A stretch of 44,085 nucleotides of DNA from Segatella copri (GTDB lineage Bacteria > Bacteroidota > Bacteroidia > Bacteroidales > Bacteroidaceae), in NCBI RefSeq assembly GCF_019127135.1, contig NZ_JAHOEA010000033.1, positions 1 through 44,085 of the forward strand, given 5' to 3'. The first letter of the stretch is position 1. Each line of letters opens with the position of its first letter. The translations under genes and the position numbers were made by a program. Below, in pieces: positions 7,283-16,425 of this stretch. The notes under the pieces are model-generated. The model had not been told where the DNA came from. It ran no database searches and saw only the letters and a list, made by a program, of their open reading frames with translations.

Positions 7283-10200
7283 TTATTTCATATGAGACTT
7301 ATAATAATTAAAGCCTCTAATAATCCATCTGCTATCTTTCGGATTATCTCCATAAGGCCAACCAATTTCATAAATAGGGCCTCCTCCCATAACACTTGGA
7401 TAATAACCGGTAACTATAATCGGTCGCCATGATTCTGGTACATAAGGAGTTGGTCTCTTGCCCAATTTGTAATCTTCAGCCCATTTTTGCATTTCGACAG
7501 CCCCTGCTGTCTTCAACATAAATTCTTCAGAGAACATCCAGAAACTTTTGCCTACTACTCCAAAATGGAAATTATTCAAATCTTCAGCCCTGGCTTTAGG
7601 ATTGTTCCTAAACAAGAAATAAGTTTCAGGTAAATCTCCTAAACCTTTACTTTTATCTTTTCTATAAAATGCTATACCAAGAATATGATATTTCATAGAA
7701 CTGGTTTCAGAGTTTTTGTTAGCTGGACTTCGGTATTTATAATCCCACTTTCCATATTGCTGAACATAGTTTTTAAAAGTAAGTGGCGAGAACAAATCGT
7801 CAGATTCTTTTGCATTATCAGAAAGCAAATTGTCAAACCATCCATTAGCATTAATAGTGGATCCAAGCGAACCAATACACCTATTGTTTAAGAATACTCT
7901 TGTATCTGGGTCGTTAGGATTATAGTAATTAACATATCCTCGATTATTAATTACAATGCTGTCCCCATTTACATCTATATATTTAATCGGGTTATTTCCA
8001 ACATATGAATATGGATTAAAATTGGGATAATTTTCAGAATATCTATCCACACTAAGGAATTGACTAAGCTTCGGTTCATAGTACCTTGCCCCATAGTAAT
8101 ACAAACCTGTCTCCTCATCGAATTCCTTCGCATTGAAAAGATAAGGTGTATTCCAGATGTTGTTGCGCTCCTCAACGAACACTTCACCGAAAGGTACATA
8201 CTCAATGTGTTGCACCACCTCGCCGTCAAGGTTGGTGATGTAACTACTGTTACCCAAATGGTCTGGGTGGTAGTAGAACTGCATCTTCTCGTATGTATCG
8301 CCTTCTTGGAAATTGTTCTTCATTGCTCTTGCCATTACACGTGCTTGCGCAGCCTCCAAGCTGCCGTCATTGCAGCAGAAGCCCTTGCCGTCCACATAGT
8401 CGTTGTTGTCCTCGCCATTGTACGGCACTGCAAAGGTTGCATAATTATCCTTGATAGCCTGCAACTGTTGAGTATATTTAACCTTATAATCAACAGACAA
8501 GCCATCAGTCTCACTACCTGCATACTGGATGCGGCGTGGGTCAGAACCGTAAGAGTCAAAGTCACCAATCTTGGAAACGACACGCTGGCTACCGATATAG
8601 ATGTGCTTGGTGTAGCGTCCGCCTTGGTTAGCAACGAGATAAGGTGATACATAGAGTGAGAACTTGGCGGTGTTCGTGCGACCTCCAGCAAACTCGGAGT
8701 TTACATACACTTGGTCACTTTCGCCAGAAGTCTTCACTGTGCGCTCACCGTCAGCATCATACCAATAGTTGGTCACAAAGCCGTTATCATCAGAAGCAAG
8801 GAGACGGTTCTCCTCATCCCATTTGAGTTTGCGCTCTGCGGTCTTCTCGTCAGCCACGCCGTCCTTCTTTGTACGGCTTGTATTGACATAAACAAGATTA
8901 CCATTGGCATCATACTCATAGGCATGATTGTTGTTCACATTCTCACTCTCCGAAGGCGTCTCCTCTGTGCGGTAGTTCACATCCTTCACATTGGCGAGTT
9001 GGAATCTCTTGCCTGTGTCAGTTCCATAAGTGTATGACAAATCATAACCTGCATTCAATGTGCCGTTAAACTGCACATTGTTCTGCGTGAGAATCTGACG
9101 CTTCGATGTGATACGGTGCATGTTGTCGTAGCCCATTGCAAGGGTGTAGCTTGCGGTCTTGTTGTCCGCACCTGTATAAGTACCTGTTGCGCTTACAAGA
9201 CGGTAAAGAGCATCGTATGTATAGGTATGCGCCATCTGTCCGCCAGCCTTTCCACTCTGTGGAACTGATGCACCGTTTACCACGCTGAGCACATTGCTCA
9301 CCGCATCGTAAGTGTAGGCGTTATCCATGATGGTGTTTCCACCACTGTTCACCGTGAGGTTCTGCAATCTGCGACGCTGTGGGTCGTAGGTGTAGAAGGT
9401 CTCTGCACCGTTGCAATACTTCAAGTATGTGCGCTGCTCAAACTTGTCATAGCCTATCTTGCTCACATAGTCGTAGCCGTAAGACTTGTAGCCATGAACC
9501 TTTTCAAGCTGACCACCGAGATTGTAAGAGTAAGTAATCTTCTCCTCATCAGGATAGATCATCTCCAACAGACGGTTGTGGCTGTCGTAAGTCCATTGCG
9601 TCACATAGGTTGCTATTGCCTGATTAGGCACAATCATCGTGCGGCGGGTCTTTGTCACCTCGCCCATCTTGCCATAGAAGTATTCGATGGCACCTGTTCC
9701 ATCCTCACGGAGCATCAAGCGACCGATACGGTTCTGAGAAGCGTTGCGACCACCATAGTAATACTTCACATTATTCTCCGGGTGGTCAGGATAGTTGATA
9801 CCCGTCAGACGCTGATAGTCGTAATCGTAGGTGATGAACTTGCCTTCCTTTGCAAGGTTGGCAGTCTGCTTGGTCAGCACATTGCCGAGCGCATCATAAG
9901 TGAAACTTGTGATGCCGCTTGCAGGATGGTTCACCTCAGTACGGCGGTCACCCATGTCGTAAGTAGAGGTCGTCACATTGCCCTCCGTGTCGGTAACACG
10001 AACAAGACGCTGTATGCCGTCATACTCAAACGAAGTGGTAATCTCACTGTCAGGACCGCTCTTCTGGATGGTCTTTAAGGTCTTGCCACTGCCATTGGTA
10101 TGGGTAGCCTGGACATTATGGAGTGCGTCTGTTACGGTTGTAACAAGTGCATGACTGCCGTTGTCAACAGTATAGGCCGTAGTTGTCGTAGAGTTGTCCG

Positions 10201-13200
10201 GCAATGTCACTGAGGTAGCACGGTCGAGCACGTCATAAACAGTAACCGTTGGAGATACATTGTCAAATGACTTGTTGAATGTGGACTTCGATCCAGTTCC
10301 TTCCGTTGTAGGATAGAAGGCCTTTGCCACACGTCCGAAAGCATCATACATGTTTCTTCCGCTGACTATCATCACGTTCTCATCCTTGGCAGAGTTTCCC
10401 TTGGATGCACTTGTCACAACACCGTCCTTCTTCACCTGCACGGCTCTTCCGAAACCGTCAACGAAAGTAACGGTCTCCAAGTCGTCGTTAGGGTGCTGGA
10501 TGTCGTAGTGCTTGGTCACTGCGTATGCAGGAGCGGTAATGCCACTCTCACCAAAGGTAGCCAAAGGCTGATATTCAAAGGCGATGGCATAAGGCACGCC
10601 TGTAGCCAACTCGTTAGGACCACGCACGCCAGTGATGCGACCGAGGTCGTCAACATCAGTCTCATAGTAGAAGTTGTTGAGGTCGCGATGCTCCTTGGCA
10701 ATACCATAGCGATAGTCAAAATTGCCTTGCTCGCTGCGGTAACCCCACGCATCGTCAATACGCTCAACATACATGTTCATCTCAGGCTCATAGCGGTACT
10801 TGTACCACATGCGCTGTCCCTTGCCGTTGGCAGGGAGGGTCTTCTGGATGATGTTGCCGTAAGAGTCGTACTTGTAATCAGTAACTGCCGCACCGTCATT
10901 CAACTGCTGTGTAATCTGCGTGATGTGGTTGGCGTAGTTGGTATTATACTTCGCCGTCACATGGTGATAGAGTGAGCCGTCACCGCCAGTCACCGTAACA
11001 TCTATTGGAAGTCCGAAGATATGCTTGCTTGCATTGTCGGTATATTTGATAGCAGTTGCATAATCGAACTTGCCGCTTCCGTCCTCGCCAAGACTGCCCT
11101 TGTCGCTGTACTTGTAGGACTTCAACTCACCATGATAGCCATTGAGGTAGTACTCATTCCATGCCTCGGATGTAACCACACCGTTTGCCGCTCCCTCATA
11201 CTGCAAGTTTGCCGTATAGCGGAGAGGTACGAATGCAGATGCACGGTCACTCCAAAGGTTCACGTCACGCTTTGCGAATGTGTACTTGTCACCGTCGGCA
11301 GTCAGATAGTAGCTGTCGTAACGGTTCTTTGTCTCGGTGTACTTGTTGCCGTTGGCATCCTCTACGGATGTGGCGGTAACATTGCCCTGCGTGTAGTAGT
11401 TGGCAACATCGTAGTTCTCAACAGCCTGTCTGTAAACAGAATTGCCTTTCTCCGTGTCAAGGTTCTTGGTGATGACCTCACCGAAACCGAGAAACTCACG
11501 TTCATGGCGGTCACGCTTGCCGTCCTTGTACTCAAAGGCGGTTGTCATGACAGGACCATCGTCATGGATACCATCATCAACGGTTAGGGCAGACATTACC
11601 CACTTGCCACCAGGAAGTCCGTAGGTAGGAGTGGTATGCGCATAGTCGAGTGTGAAAGTGCCGCCCAAGGAGTTGGTGACAGACTTCAACATGTTTGTCC
11701 TGCCAATGGCAGAGCGTGTAACATTCAACTCGCTTTCCTTCTCAGACTCAACGATGTCAAGATAGCCGTCACCGTCCACATCCTGCAAAGAATATGTAGG
11801 GCGGTTGATGCTATGAGAGGTGGAAGCACCAGGGTTGGTTGAAATCTTGATGCTTATGACAGGAATGTTGATGGTCAAAGTGAACGCTGCATTTGCAGAC
11901 TCTGATGTAGAGGCTGATTCACTAAGCGCACTTGCACCCTTCCAACTGATAGGCTCGTCAAAGCCATTGCCTGTATTGAGGGCAACAGTGATACCGTCAC
12001 CATTCTTCCATACCTTGTCAGAAAGACCGTCAGAATTGATGTCGATAAGATTATACTCCTCTTCGCTTTCAGAGGTTACGAGACCAAAGCCTGCTGAGAA
12101 GCTACCGGAAGCCTTGTTTATACCTTGGTATTTCTCATCTTCAAATTTTCCCCAGTCATGACTTACATCGCCACCTGCGCCAATATTATAAGAAAGGCTC
12201 TTACCACTCTGTATGCGGTCAAGTCCCCAATCAATAGGTTCAGTAAAGGCATAGCCCAGATTTAATCTTACTTTCTTGTCGGAAAGAATCTTGTCTGGTA
12301 GTCCATCGCCATTGATATCTATGAACGATTCTACAGCTTCATCCGTATTCTTTGGCGCACTGCCGGAAATGGAGAATTGAGCCAACCATGAACTCTGTTG
12401 GTTCTGTGCGGAAGACTTGCTTCCGGAGATAAGTTTTGTAATGTCAGACACAGAAGCTACTGGATTGCCACCATATCCCCATGCCTCAGAAGCATTGTCT
12501 GAGTTATTAGCTCCGATACCCTTGTATATTTCTCCACTCAATCCACCTTGTGAGTTGGTGTATTGGATAGTACCACCAGCAATGATGTCAGGGAATCCGT
12601 CGCCATTCATATCCATCATGGCAATTTCCGTCTTGGAACTGCCATTTGCATTGTTATGGGTAATGCCAAGTGCACCACCTTGCACAACGGTACTCTTGCT
12701 TGATACCACTTGGCTTACAGCTGCCGCACCAGTACCCTGCAAATATTCACCTGCAAGTCCTGCCACCTCCGCATTGTTATCCAAAGGATTTGTAAGGAGT
12801 ACGTCCTGTTCTGTCAATCGGGCAGTGCTTGCCTCGGTTGCAGTAAGATAGATGTCCTGTCGCTGACCGACCCACTTGTCCATAGAAGTCTGGTCTGTAC
12901 CCAATGGAGTGAATGCCATTGTGAGAGGGTCAACCTTGTCGTTCTCGTTTTCAGGCAATTTCAGCAATGACTCGTCAATAGGCTTTGCAAATCTGCCCTC
13001 TGCCGAGTTATAAACAAAACCTCCCCAGCCACGGTAAAGCATACCGAAGCCAAGATTGTCATTCTCTGCATAGAATCCAGCAAGCACATTCTCTGTTACG
13101 AGACCTGCCGCATCTTTCAGAATGGAAACAGAGGCTGAAGTAACAGTTTCATTAGAGATTGCTGCCGGATAGCTGTATTCAAACCAGATGTTCTTTCCTG

Positions 13201-16200
13201 CAATAGTTGCAAATCGCAGAGTATCGGCTTTCAAAATGCCATTCTCGATGTTGAAAGACTTCTTGCCGATGAGTGCATCCTCTGTCTTGGCGGTCAAAGT
13301 AACCTGTCCATTGATGGAATTGTCAGAAAGGGTAAGCACTGGCGACACAACCAAAACGGTATCGGTCGCAGTGGTCAAGTATGGCTTGCCCTCTGCCAAG
13401 GCATTTGCAAATGTATTGTAGTGTGCAGGAACGGCTACCGTCTGTTCGATATTGGCAGAGTCCTTATAAGTCACAGACGCTTGCCAACCGATATTCTTCC
13501 AATCAACATTTGAGGTAGATGAAATCTCAAAGCTGAAGTTGGTCAGCTTTTCTGTATTCTCCAGACTGATGTTGAGTGAATCGCCATTGAAAGCCTCACC
13601 AGCCTTCAATGTACGAGCAAAGACAGTCTTCTTGGTATAGTTCGGGTTGTCGTTTCCGTCACTGTCTTTCTTGTCGTTGCTGCCGATGATGCTGAGAACA
13701 ACATCGTCGGTTGTTACAGGCTTGTGGAAGACACTGTGAACTTCAACACTTGAACCATTCTCCACATTGGCAGAGGTGTTCACATCATAGATGGCACCAT
13801 CCTCAGGCTTGTACTCTGTTGAAGAAAGCCCGTTAGGCAAAACATTAGATTCGCCAGCGTATGTAATGGTAGGCGACCAGTTCACCTTGTCAAATGAGCC
13901 GTTGCTTGTTTCCTCGGAACCCGACTGTACACGGAAATATATTCTGTCACCTCGCTTGACGGCAACAGAAGAGACTGCAGCGGCATAAGAACTGCCGTCG
14001 CCCTTTGCAATAGTCTTGTTCCAAAGCTCATTGCCACCCTTTTGAATGGCAACCCTCACACCGTCCGCTTTTTGGTATTCGTCAGCGTCATAGTCTCCTG
14101 TAGGAGCGACAAGGTTTACTTGACCTGCCACGCTTACTGTTCCATCCTTTGGCGCTTGCCATACACGCACAATATCCTCCATAGGGGAGTTCTTGATGGC
14201 TTCCGCCTGCTCATCCTCGCTAACCTTCATGACGGAAGTGTCAACCTTGCCACCATAGATGATAGGGCTTGGCGTGTCGGCACTGCTCAATGTAAATGTA
14301 GGAACGGCATTGCCAGACTGATCAAACTCCAAATGGTTGAAATATACCTTGCCATTGGAAACGAGGTCAACAAGTCCGTCACCGTTGATGTCGCTGAAAT
14401 ACTGAGTGGTCTTTGTCTTAGTGGTTGACTTGTCCGTTCCGACAACGGCAGTCAGAACATTCCAACCGACAACGGCTTTCGCACCGAAAGAGTTCGTAGA
14501 ACTTTTGGTTGTCGAGAAGTTACTGATGCCCTTTACCTTGACAGGCTCACCATATACTACTTCTCCGTTGTCAGTCTTGACCTGTGGACGATAATATACG
14601 GAACCACCAGACTTATATACCTTGTCAGGAAGTCCGTCACCGTTCAAGTCAACGAATGCGGAAAGTCCCTTGCTGGTATCGCTGGAGTAGCTGTAAGAAC
14701 CTCCTATTGTATTGCCTTTCCATTTGCTTCCGTCCCAAGGTCCCACACCTGCATAGAACGAACCGCTTACAGAAGAACTTGTCGTTCCGCCAAGTGCAGT
14801 AGGCTTGTCGCTGAAACGCTTGCTGACAGTCTTTAAAGGATTGACGAAACCTGCGTCAAGTCCGTCATCGTGCGTGTTCCATTTCTCGGAATCGTCCTTG
14901 AACGGAACATAACCCTTTTCTGCCTGCACATCATCATAATAGTCGAAGTTCTGGAAAGCCACTTCCTTTCCTGTGTTGTCATACTGTCTGACACCTGTGA
15001 GCATTTCCTTGTGGAATGCACCTTCCTTGTAGTCAAAGGCATAGCTGCGCAATGTCTCGCCCTGGAAATTCACGGTCACTTTCTCCAACAGCTTGTTGGA
15101 GGAGGCGAGGAATCCATAGCGGGCATTGTTGGTCTTTACCTGCTTAACCTTGTTGCCATCAAAGAGTACAACGGTGTGCGGTTCCTGTCCTGCATTACCT
15201 GCGTGAACCTCCTTCAGATATGCAGCCTTGGCCTTCAAGCCGCCACGCACATCCTCATCCACGATGTCATACACATATTCTATATAGTCACCGTGGAGTT
15301 CCTCGACACGTTTCAGCTTCCATTCGGCAATCACCTCACGGGTATTGCCCGAAGCATCGGTGACATTGCCCTTTACAACAGCTCCGTCACCGCCATAGAT
15401 GTACTTGACACCCTGCTTGTCTGTAACCTCCCAATAATAGTTGGCAGGACTGTCACCCTTGCGGATGATACGGCTGAAATCACCGCCTTGGCGGGTGTAG
15501 AACTGGCGGTCAGCCTTTCTGTTCATCTTCTCGCCACGGTGTGCGACTCCCATCTGTCCGTTGTCATCCATGGTGGAGAGCATTGAACCGGACAAGAGAT
15601 AAGTCTCCGTCTCTTTTGACATGTCATAACGAGGCACGCCCCACCGGGTGTCAAGCGTAATGCTTGGCACGCTGACGTTCCAACCCTCGCCAAGCCAACC
15701 GCTACCGCCCTCGCTGCTGTACTGCAAGCCAAGGCTTGGCTGCATGCCGTTTCGGGCAGGCGGCATCTCGAACGGATACTGCAGGTTGGCAGAGCCACGG
15801 TTGTTTGCGCTTGGAGGCGCAATGACATTGAGCTTCGCCGTCGGGTCTGCCGCCTTGATGTCGTTCATCATCGTCGGGGCAAAGCCTTCGGTCTGCGGTG
15901 ACTCCGGGGCCTGTATCACGCCGTTGATCATGTCGGTGAAGTGGGTCGTCTTTGAAACGACACACTCTTCCTTCTTGTCCACACGCACACGCTCCAACGC
16001 AACCCAATGCTTCTCGGCCGGGTCGTAGTAATAGGTACGGATGTCGTCCTCGGTATAGCCGCTTGGTATTCTCGTGCGGTCATACTTTATCTTGACAGTC
16101 GCGCCCTCGCCTGTGAAGTGTGTTCCGTGAGGGAGAAAACGGTAGCCCTGTCCTCCTGCCGTGACATTGGTCATGGCAAAGTCAAGCTCAGGAACATTCT

Positions 16201-16408
16201 CCTCTCCGATAGAGTTCACGGAAAGGCTTCTGTTCCGAATGAGGTCTTTCTGAAGAACGACCAGTTTGCTACCTCCTACGGAGATACTGTCAGAGACACC
16301 CTTCTTGAAGAGTTTTCTCACGGCTGTCCCGTCCTTTGCCGAAAGGGACAGTGTGGCGGCAAGCAGTAAAACCAATGCCCACGCCACCTTCTGTATATAA
16401 TTCTTCAT
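7283..16408 (-). CDS. SpvB/FG-GAP/RHS-repeat polymorphic toxin, type 44-like tip
   Basis: A 3041-aa exported RHS protein. It has a Sec signal peptide (ending LSLSA, about residue 24). A SpvB-like domain begins near residue 190 (KLNVIAPPSANNRGSANLQYPF). Repeated FG-GAP/VCBS calcium-binding-type motifs follow (VDLNGDGLPDKV, SDINGDGLVDLV, MDMNGDGFPDII, IDINGDGLPDKI, IDINSDGLSDKV, QDVDGDGYLDIV), then many YD-type RHS repeats. The RHS-associated core lies around 2700-2815 (YHPDHLGNSSYITN, YNGARYY-like YYYGARYYEP, NPYSYVGNNPIKYIDVNGDS). The last 225 or so residues are the variable tip, AT-richer, with NFHFGVVGKS...MLKTAGAVEMQKW...GWPYGDNPKDSRWIIRGFNYY; this resembles the polymorphic toxin type 44 domain (Ntox44). 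The toxin family call is from memory and moderate. It starts 17 bp after the T9SS-protein stop, with an AAGGAAG ribosome site. Confidence 0.9.
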   Translation of the reverse strand: MKNYIQKVAWALVLLLAATLSLSAKDGTAVRKLFKKGVSDSISVGGSKLVVLQKDLIRNRSLSVNSIGEENVPELDFAMTNVTAGGQGYRFLPHGTHFTGEGATVKIKYDRTRIPSGYTEDDIRTYYYDPAEKHWVALERVRVDKKEECVVSKTTHFTDMINGVIQAPESPQTEGFAPTMMNDIKAADPTAKLNVIAPPSANNRGSANLQYPFEMPPARNGMQPSLGLQYSSEGGSGWLGEGWNVSVPSITLDTRWGVPRYDMSKETETYLLSGSMLSTMDDNGQMGVAHRGEKMNRKADRQFYTRQGGDFSRIIRKGDSPANYYWEVTDKQGVKYIYGGDGAVVKGNVTDASGNTREVIAEWKLKRVEELHGDYIEYVYDIVDEDVRGGLKAKAAYLKEVHAGNAGQEPHTVVLFDGNKVKQVKTNNARYGFLASSNKLLEKVTVNFQGETLRSYAFDYKEGAFHKEMLTGVRQYDNTGKEVAFQNFDYYDDVQAEKGYVPFKDDSEKWNTHDDGLDAGFVNPLKTVSKRFSDKPTALGGTTSSSVSGSFYAGVGPWDGSKWKGNTIGGSYSYSSDTSKGLSAFVDLNGDGLPDKVYKSGGSVYYRPQVKTDNGEVVYGEPVKVKGISNFSTTKSSTNSFGAKAVVGWNVLTAVVGTDKSTTKTKTTQYFSDINGDGLVDLVSNGKVYFNHLEFDQSGNAVPTFTLSSADTPSPIIYGGKVDTSVMKVSEDEQAEAIKNSPMEDIVRVWQAPKDGTVSVAGQVNLVAPTGDYDADEYQKADGVRVAIQKGGNELWNKTIAKGDGSSYAAAVSSVAVKRGDRIYFRVQSGSEETSNGSFDKVNWSPTITYAGESNVLPNGLSSTEYKPEDGAIYDVNTSANVENGSSVEVHSVFHKPVTTDDVVLSIIGSNDKKDSDGNDNPNYTKKTVFARTLKAGEAFNGDSLNISLENTEKLTNFSFEISSTSNVDWKNIGWQASVTYKDSANIEQTVAVPAHYNTFANALAEGKPYLTTATDTVLVVSPVLTLSDNSINGQVTLTAKTEDALIGKKSFNIENGILKADTLRFATIAGKNIWFEYSYPAAISNETVTSASVSILKDAAGLVTENVLAGFYAENDNLGFGMLYRGWGGFVYNSAEGRFAKPIDESLLKLPENENDKVDPLTMAFTPLGTDQTSMDKWVGQRQDIYLTATEASTARLTEQDVLLTNPLDNNAEVAGLAGEYLQGTGAAAVSQVVSSKSTVVQGGALGITHNNANGSSKTEIAMMDMNGDGFPDIIAGGTIQYTNSQGGLSGEIYKGIGANNSDNASEAWGYGGNPVASVSDITKLISGSKSSAQNQQSSWLAQFSISGSAPKNTDEAVESFIDINGDGLPDKILSDKKVRLNLGYAFTEPIDWGLDRIQSGKSLSYNIGAGGDVSHDWGKFEDEKYQGINKASGSFSAGFGLVTSESEEEYNLIDINSDGLSDKVWKNGDGITVALNTGNGFDEPISWKGASALSESASTSESANAAFTLTINIPVISIKISTNPGASTSHSINRPTYSLQDVDGDGYLDIVESEKESELNVTRSAIGRTNMLKSVTNSLGGTFTLDYAHTTPTYGLPGGKWVMSALTVDDGIHDDGPVMTTAFEYKDGKRDRHEREFLGFGEVITKNLDTEKGNSVYRQAVENYDVANYYTQGNVTATSVEDANGNKYTETKNRYDSYYLTADGDKYTFAKRDVNLWSDRASAFVPLRYTANLQYEGAANGVVTSEAWNEYYLNGYHGELKSYKYSDKGSLGEDGSGKFDYATAIKYTDNASKHIFGLPIDVTVTGGDGSLYHHVTAKYNTNYANHITQITQQLNDGAAVTDYKYDSYGNIIQKTLPANGKGQRMWYKYRYEPEMNMYVERIDDAWGYRSEQGNFDYRYGIAKEHRDLNNFYYETDVDDLGRITGVRGPNELATGVPYAIAFEYQPLATFGESGITAPAYAVTKHYDIQHPNDDLETVTFVDGFGRAVQVKKDGVVTSASKGNSAKDENVMIVSGRNMYDAFGRVAKAFYPTTEGTGSKSTFNKSFDNVSPTVTVYDVLDRATSVTLPDNSTTTTAYTVDNGSHALVTTVTDALHNVQATHTNGSGKTLKTIQKSGPDSEITTSFEYDGIQRLVRVTDTEGNVTTSTYDMGDRRTEVNHPASGITSFTYDALGNVLTKQTANLAKEGKFITYDYDYQRLTGINYPDHPENNVKYYYGGRNASQNRIGRLMLREDGTGAIEYFYGKMGEVTKTRRTMIVPNQAIATYVTQWTYDSHNRLLEMIYPDEEKITYSYNLGGQLEKVHGYKSYGYDYVSKIGYDKFEQRTYLKYCNGAETFYTYDPQRRRLQNLTVNSGGNTIMDNAYTYDAVSNVLSVVNGASVPQSGKAGGQMAHTYTYDALYRLVSATGTYTGADNKTASYTLAMGYDNMHRITSKRQILTQNNVQFNGTLNAGYDLSYTYGTDTGKRFQLANVKDVNYRTEETPSESENVNNNHAYEYDANGNLVYVNTSRTKKDGVADEKTAERKLKWDEENRLLASDDNGFVTNYWYDADGERTVKTSGESDQVYVNSEFAGGRTNTAKFSLYVSPYLVANQGGRYTKHIYIGSQRVVSKIGDFDSYGSDPRRIQYAGSETDGLSVDYKVKYTQQLQAIKDNYATFAVPYNGEDNNDYVDGKGFCCNDGSLEAAQARVMARAMKNNFQEGDTYEKMQFYYHPDHLGNSSYITNLDGEVVQHIEYVPFGEVFVEERNNIWNTPYLFNAKEFDEETGLYYYGARYYEPKLSQFLSVDRYSENYPNFNPYSYVGNNPIKYIDVNGDSIVINNRGYVNYYNPNDPDTRVFLNNRCIGSLGSTINANGWFDNLLSDNAKESDDLFSPLTFKNYVQQYGKWDYKYRSPANKNSETSSMKYHILGIAFYRKDKSKGLGDLPETYFLFRNNPKARAEDLNNFHFGVVGKSFWMFSEEFMLKTAGAVEMQKWAEDYKLGKRPTPYVPESWRPIIVTGYYPSVMGGGPIYEIGWPYGDNPKDSRWIIRGFNYYKSHMK
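8371..8927 (-). repeat. RHS core segment duplicated at 5966-6522
   Basis: The stretch of the RHS gene encoding HAYEYDANGNLVYVN through NNDYVDGKGF is duplicated without gaps at 5966-6522, same orientation, offset 2405 bp. Recombination between the copies would delete the toxin tip, the immunity gene and the RHS-associated core. Confidence 0.9.
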
Positions 16409-16425
16409 GCGTATCTTCCTTTAAG

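Noticed and set aside
14870..15586. A 238-codon plus-strand frame inside the RHS gene, hydrophobic-looking
   Set aside because: Hydrophobic runs arise from the reverse complement of Asp/Asn/Lys-rich RHS codons; no start context.
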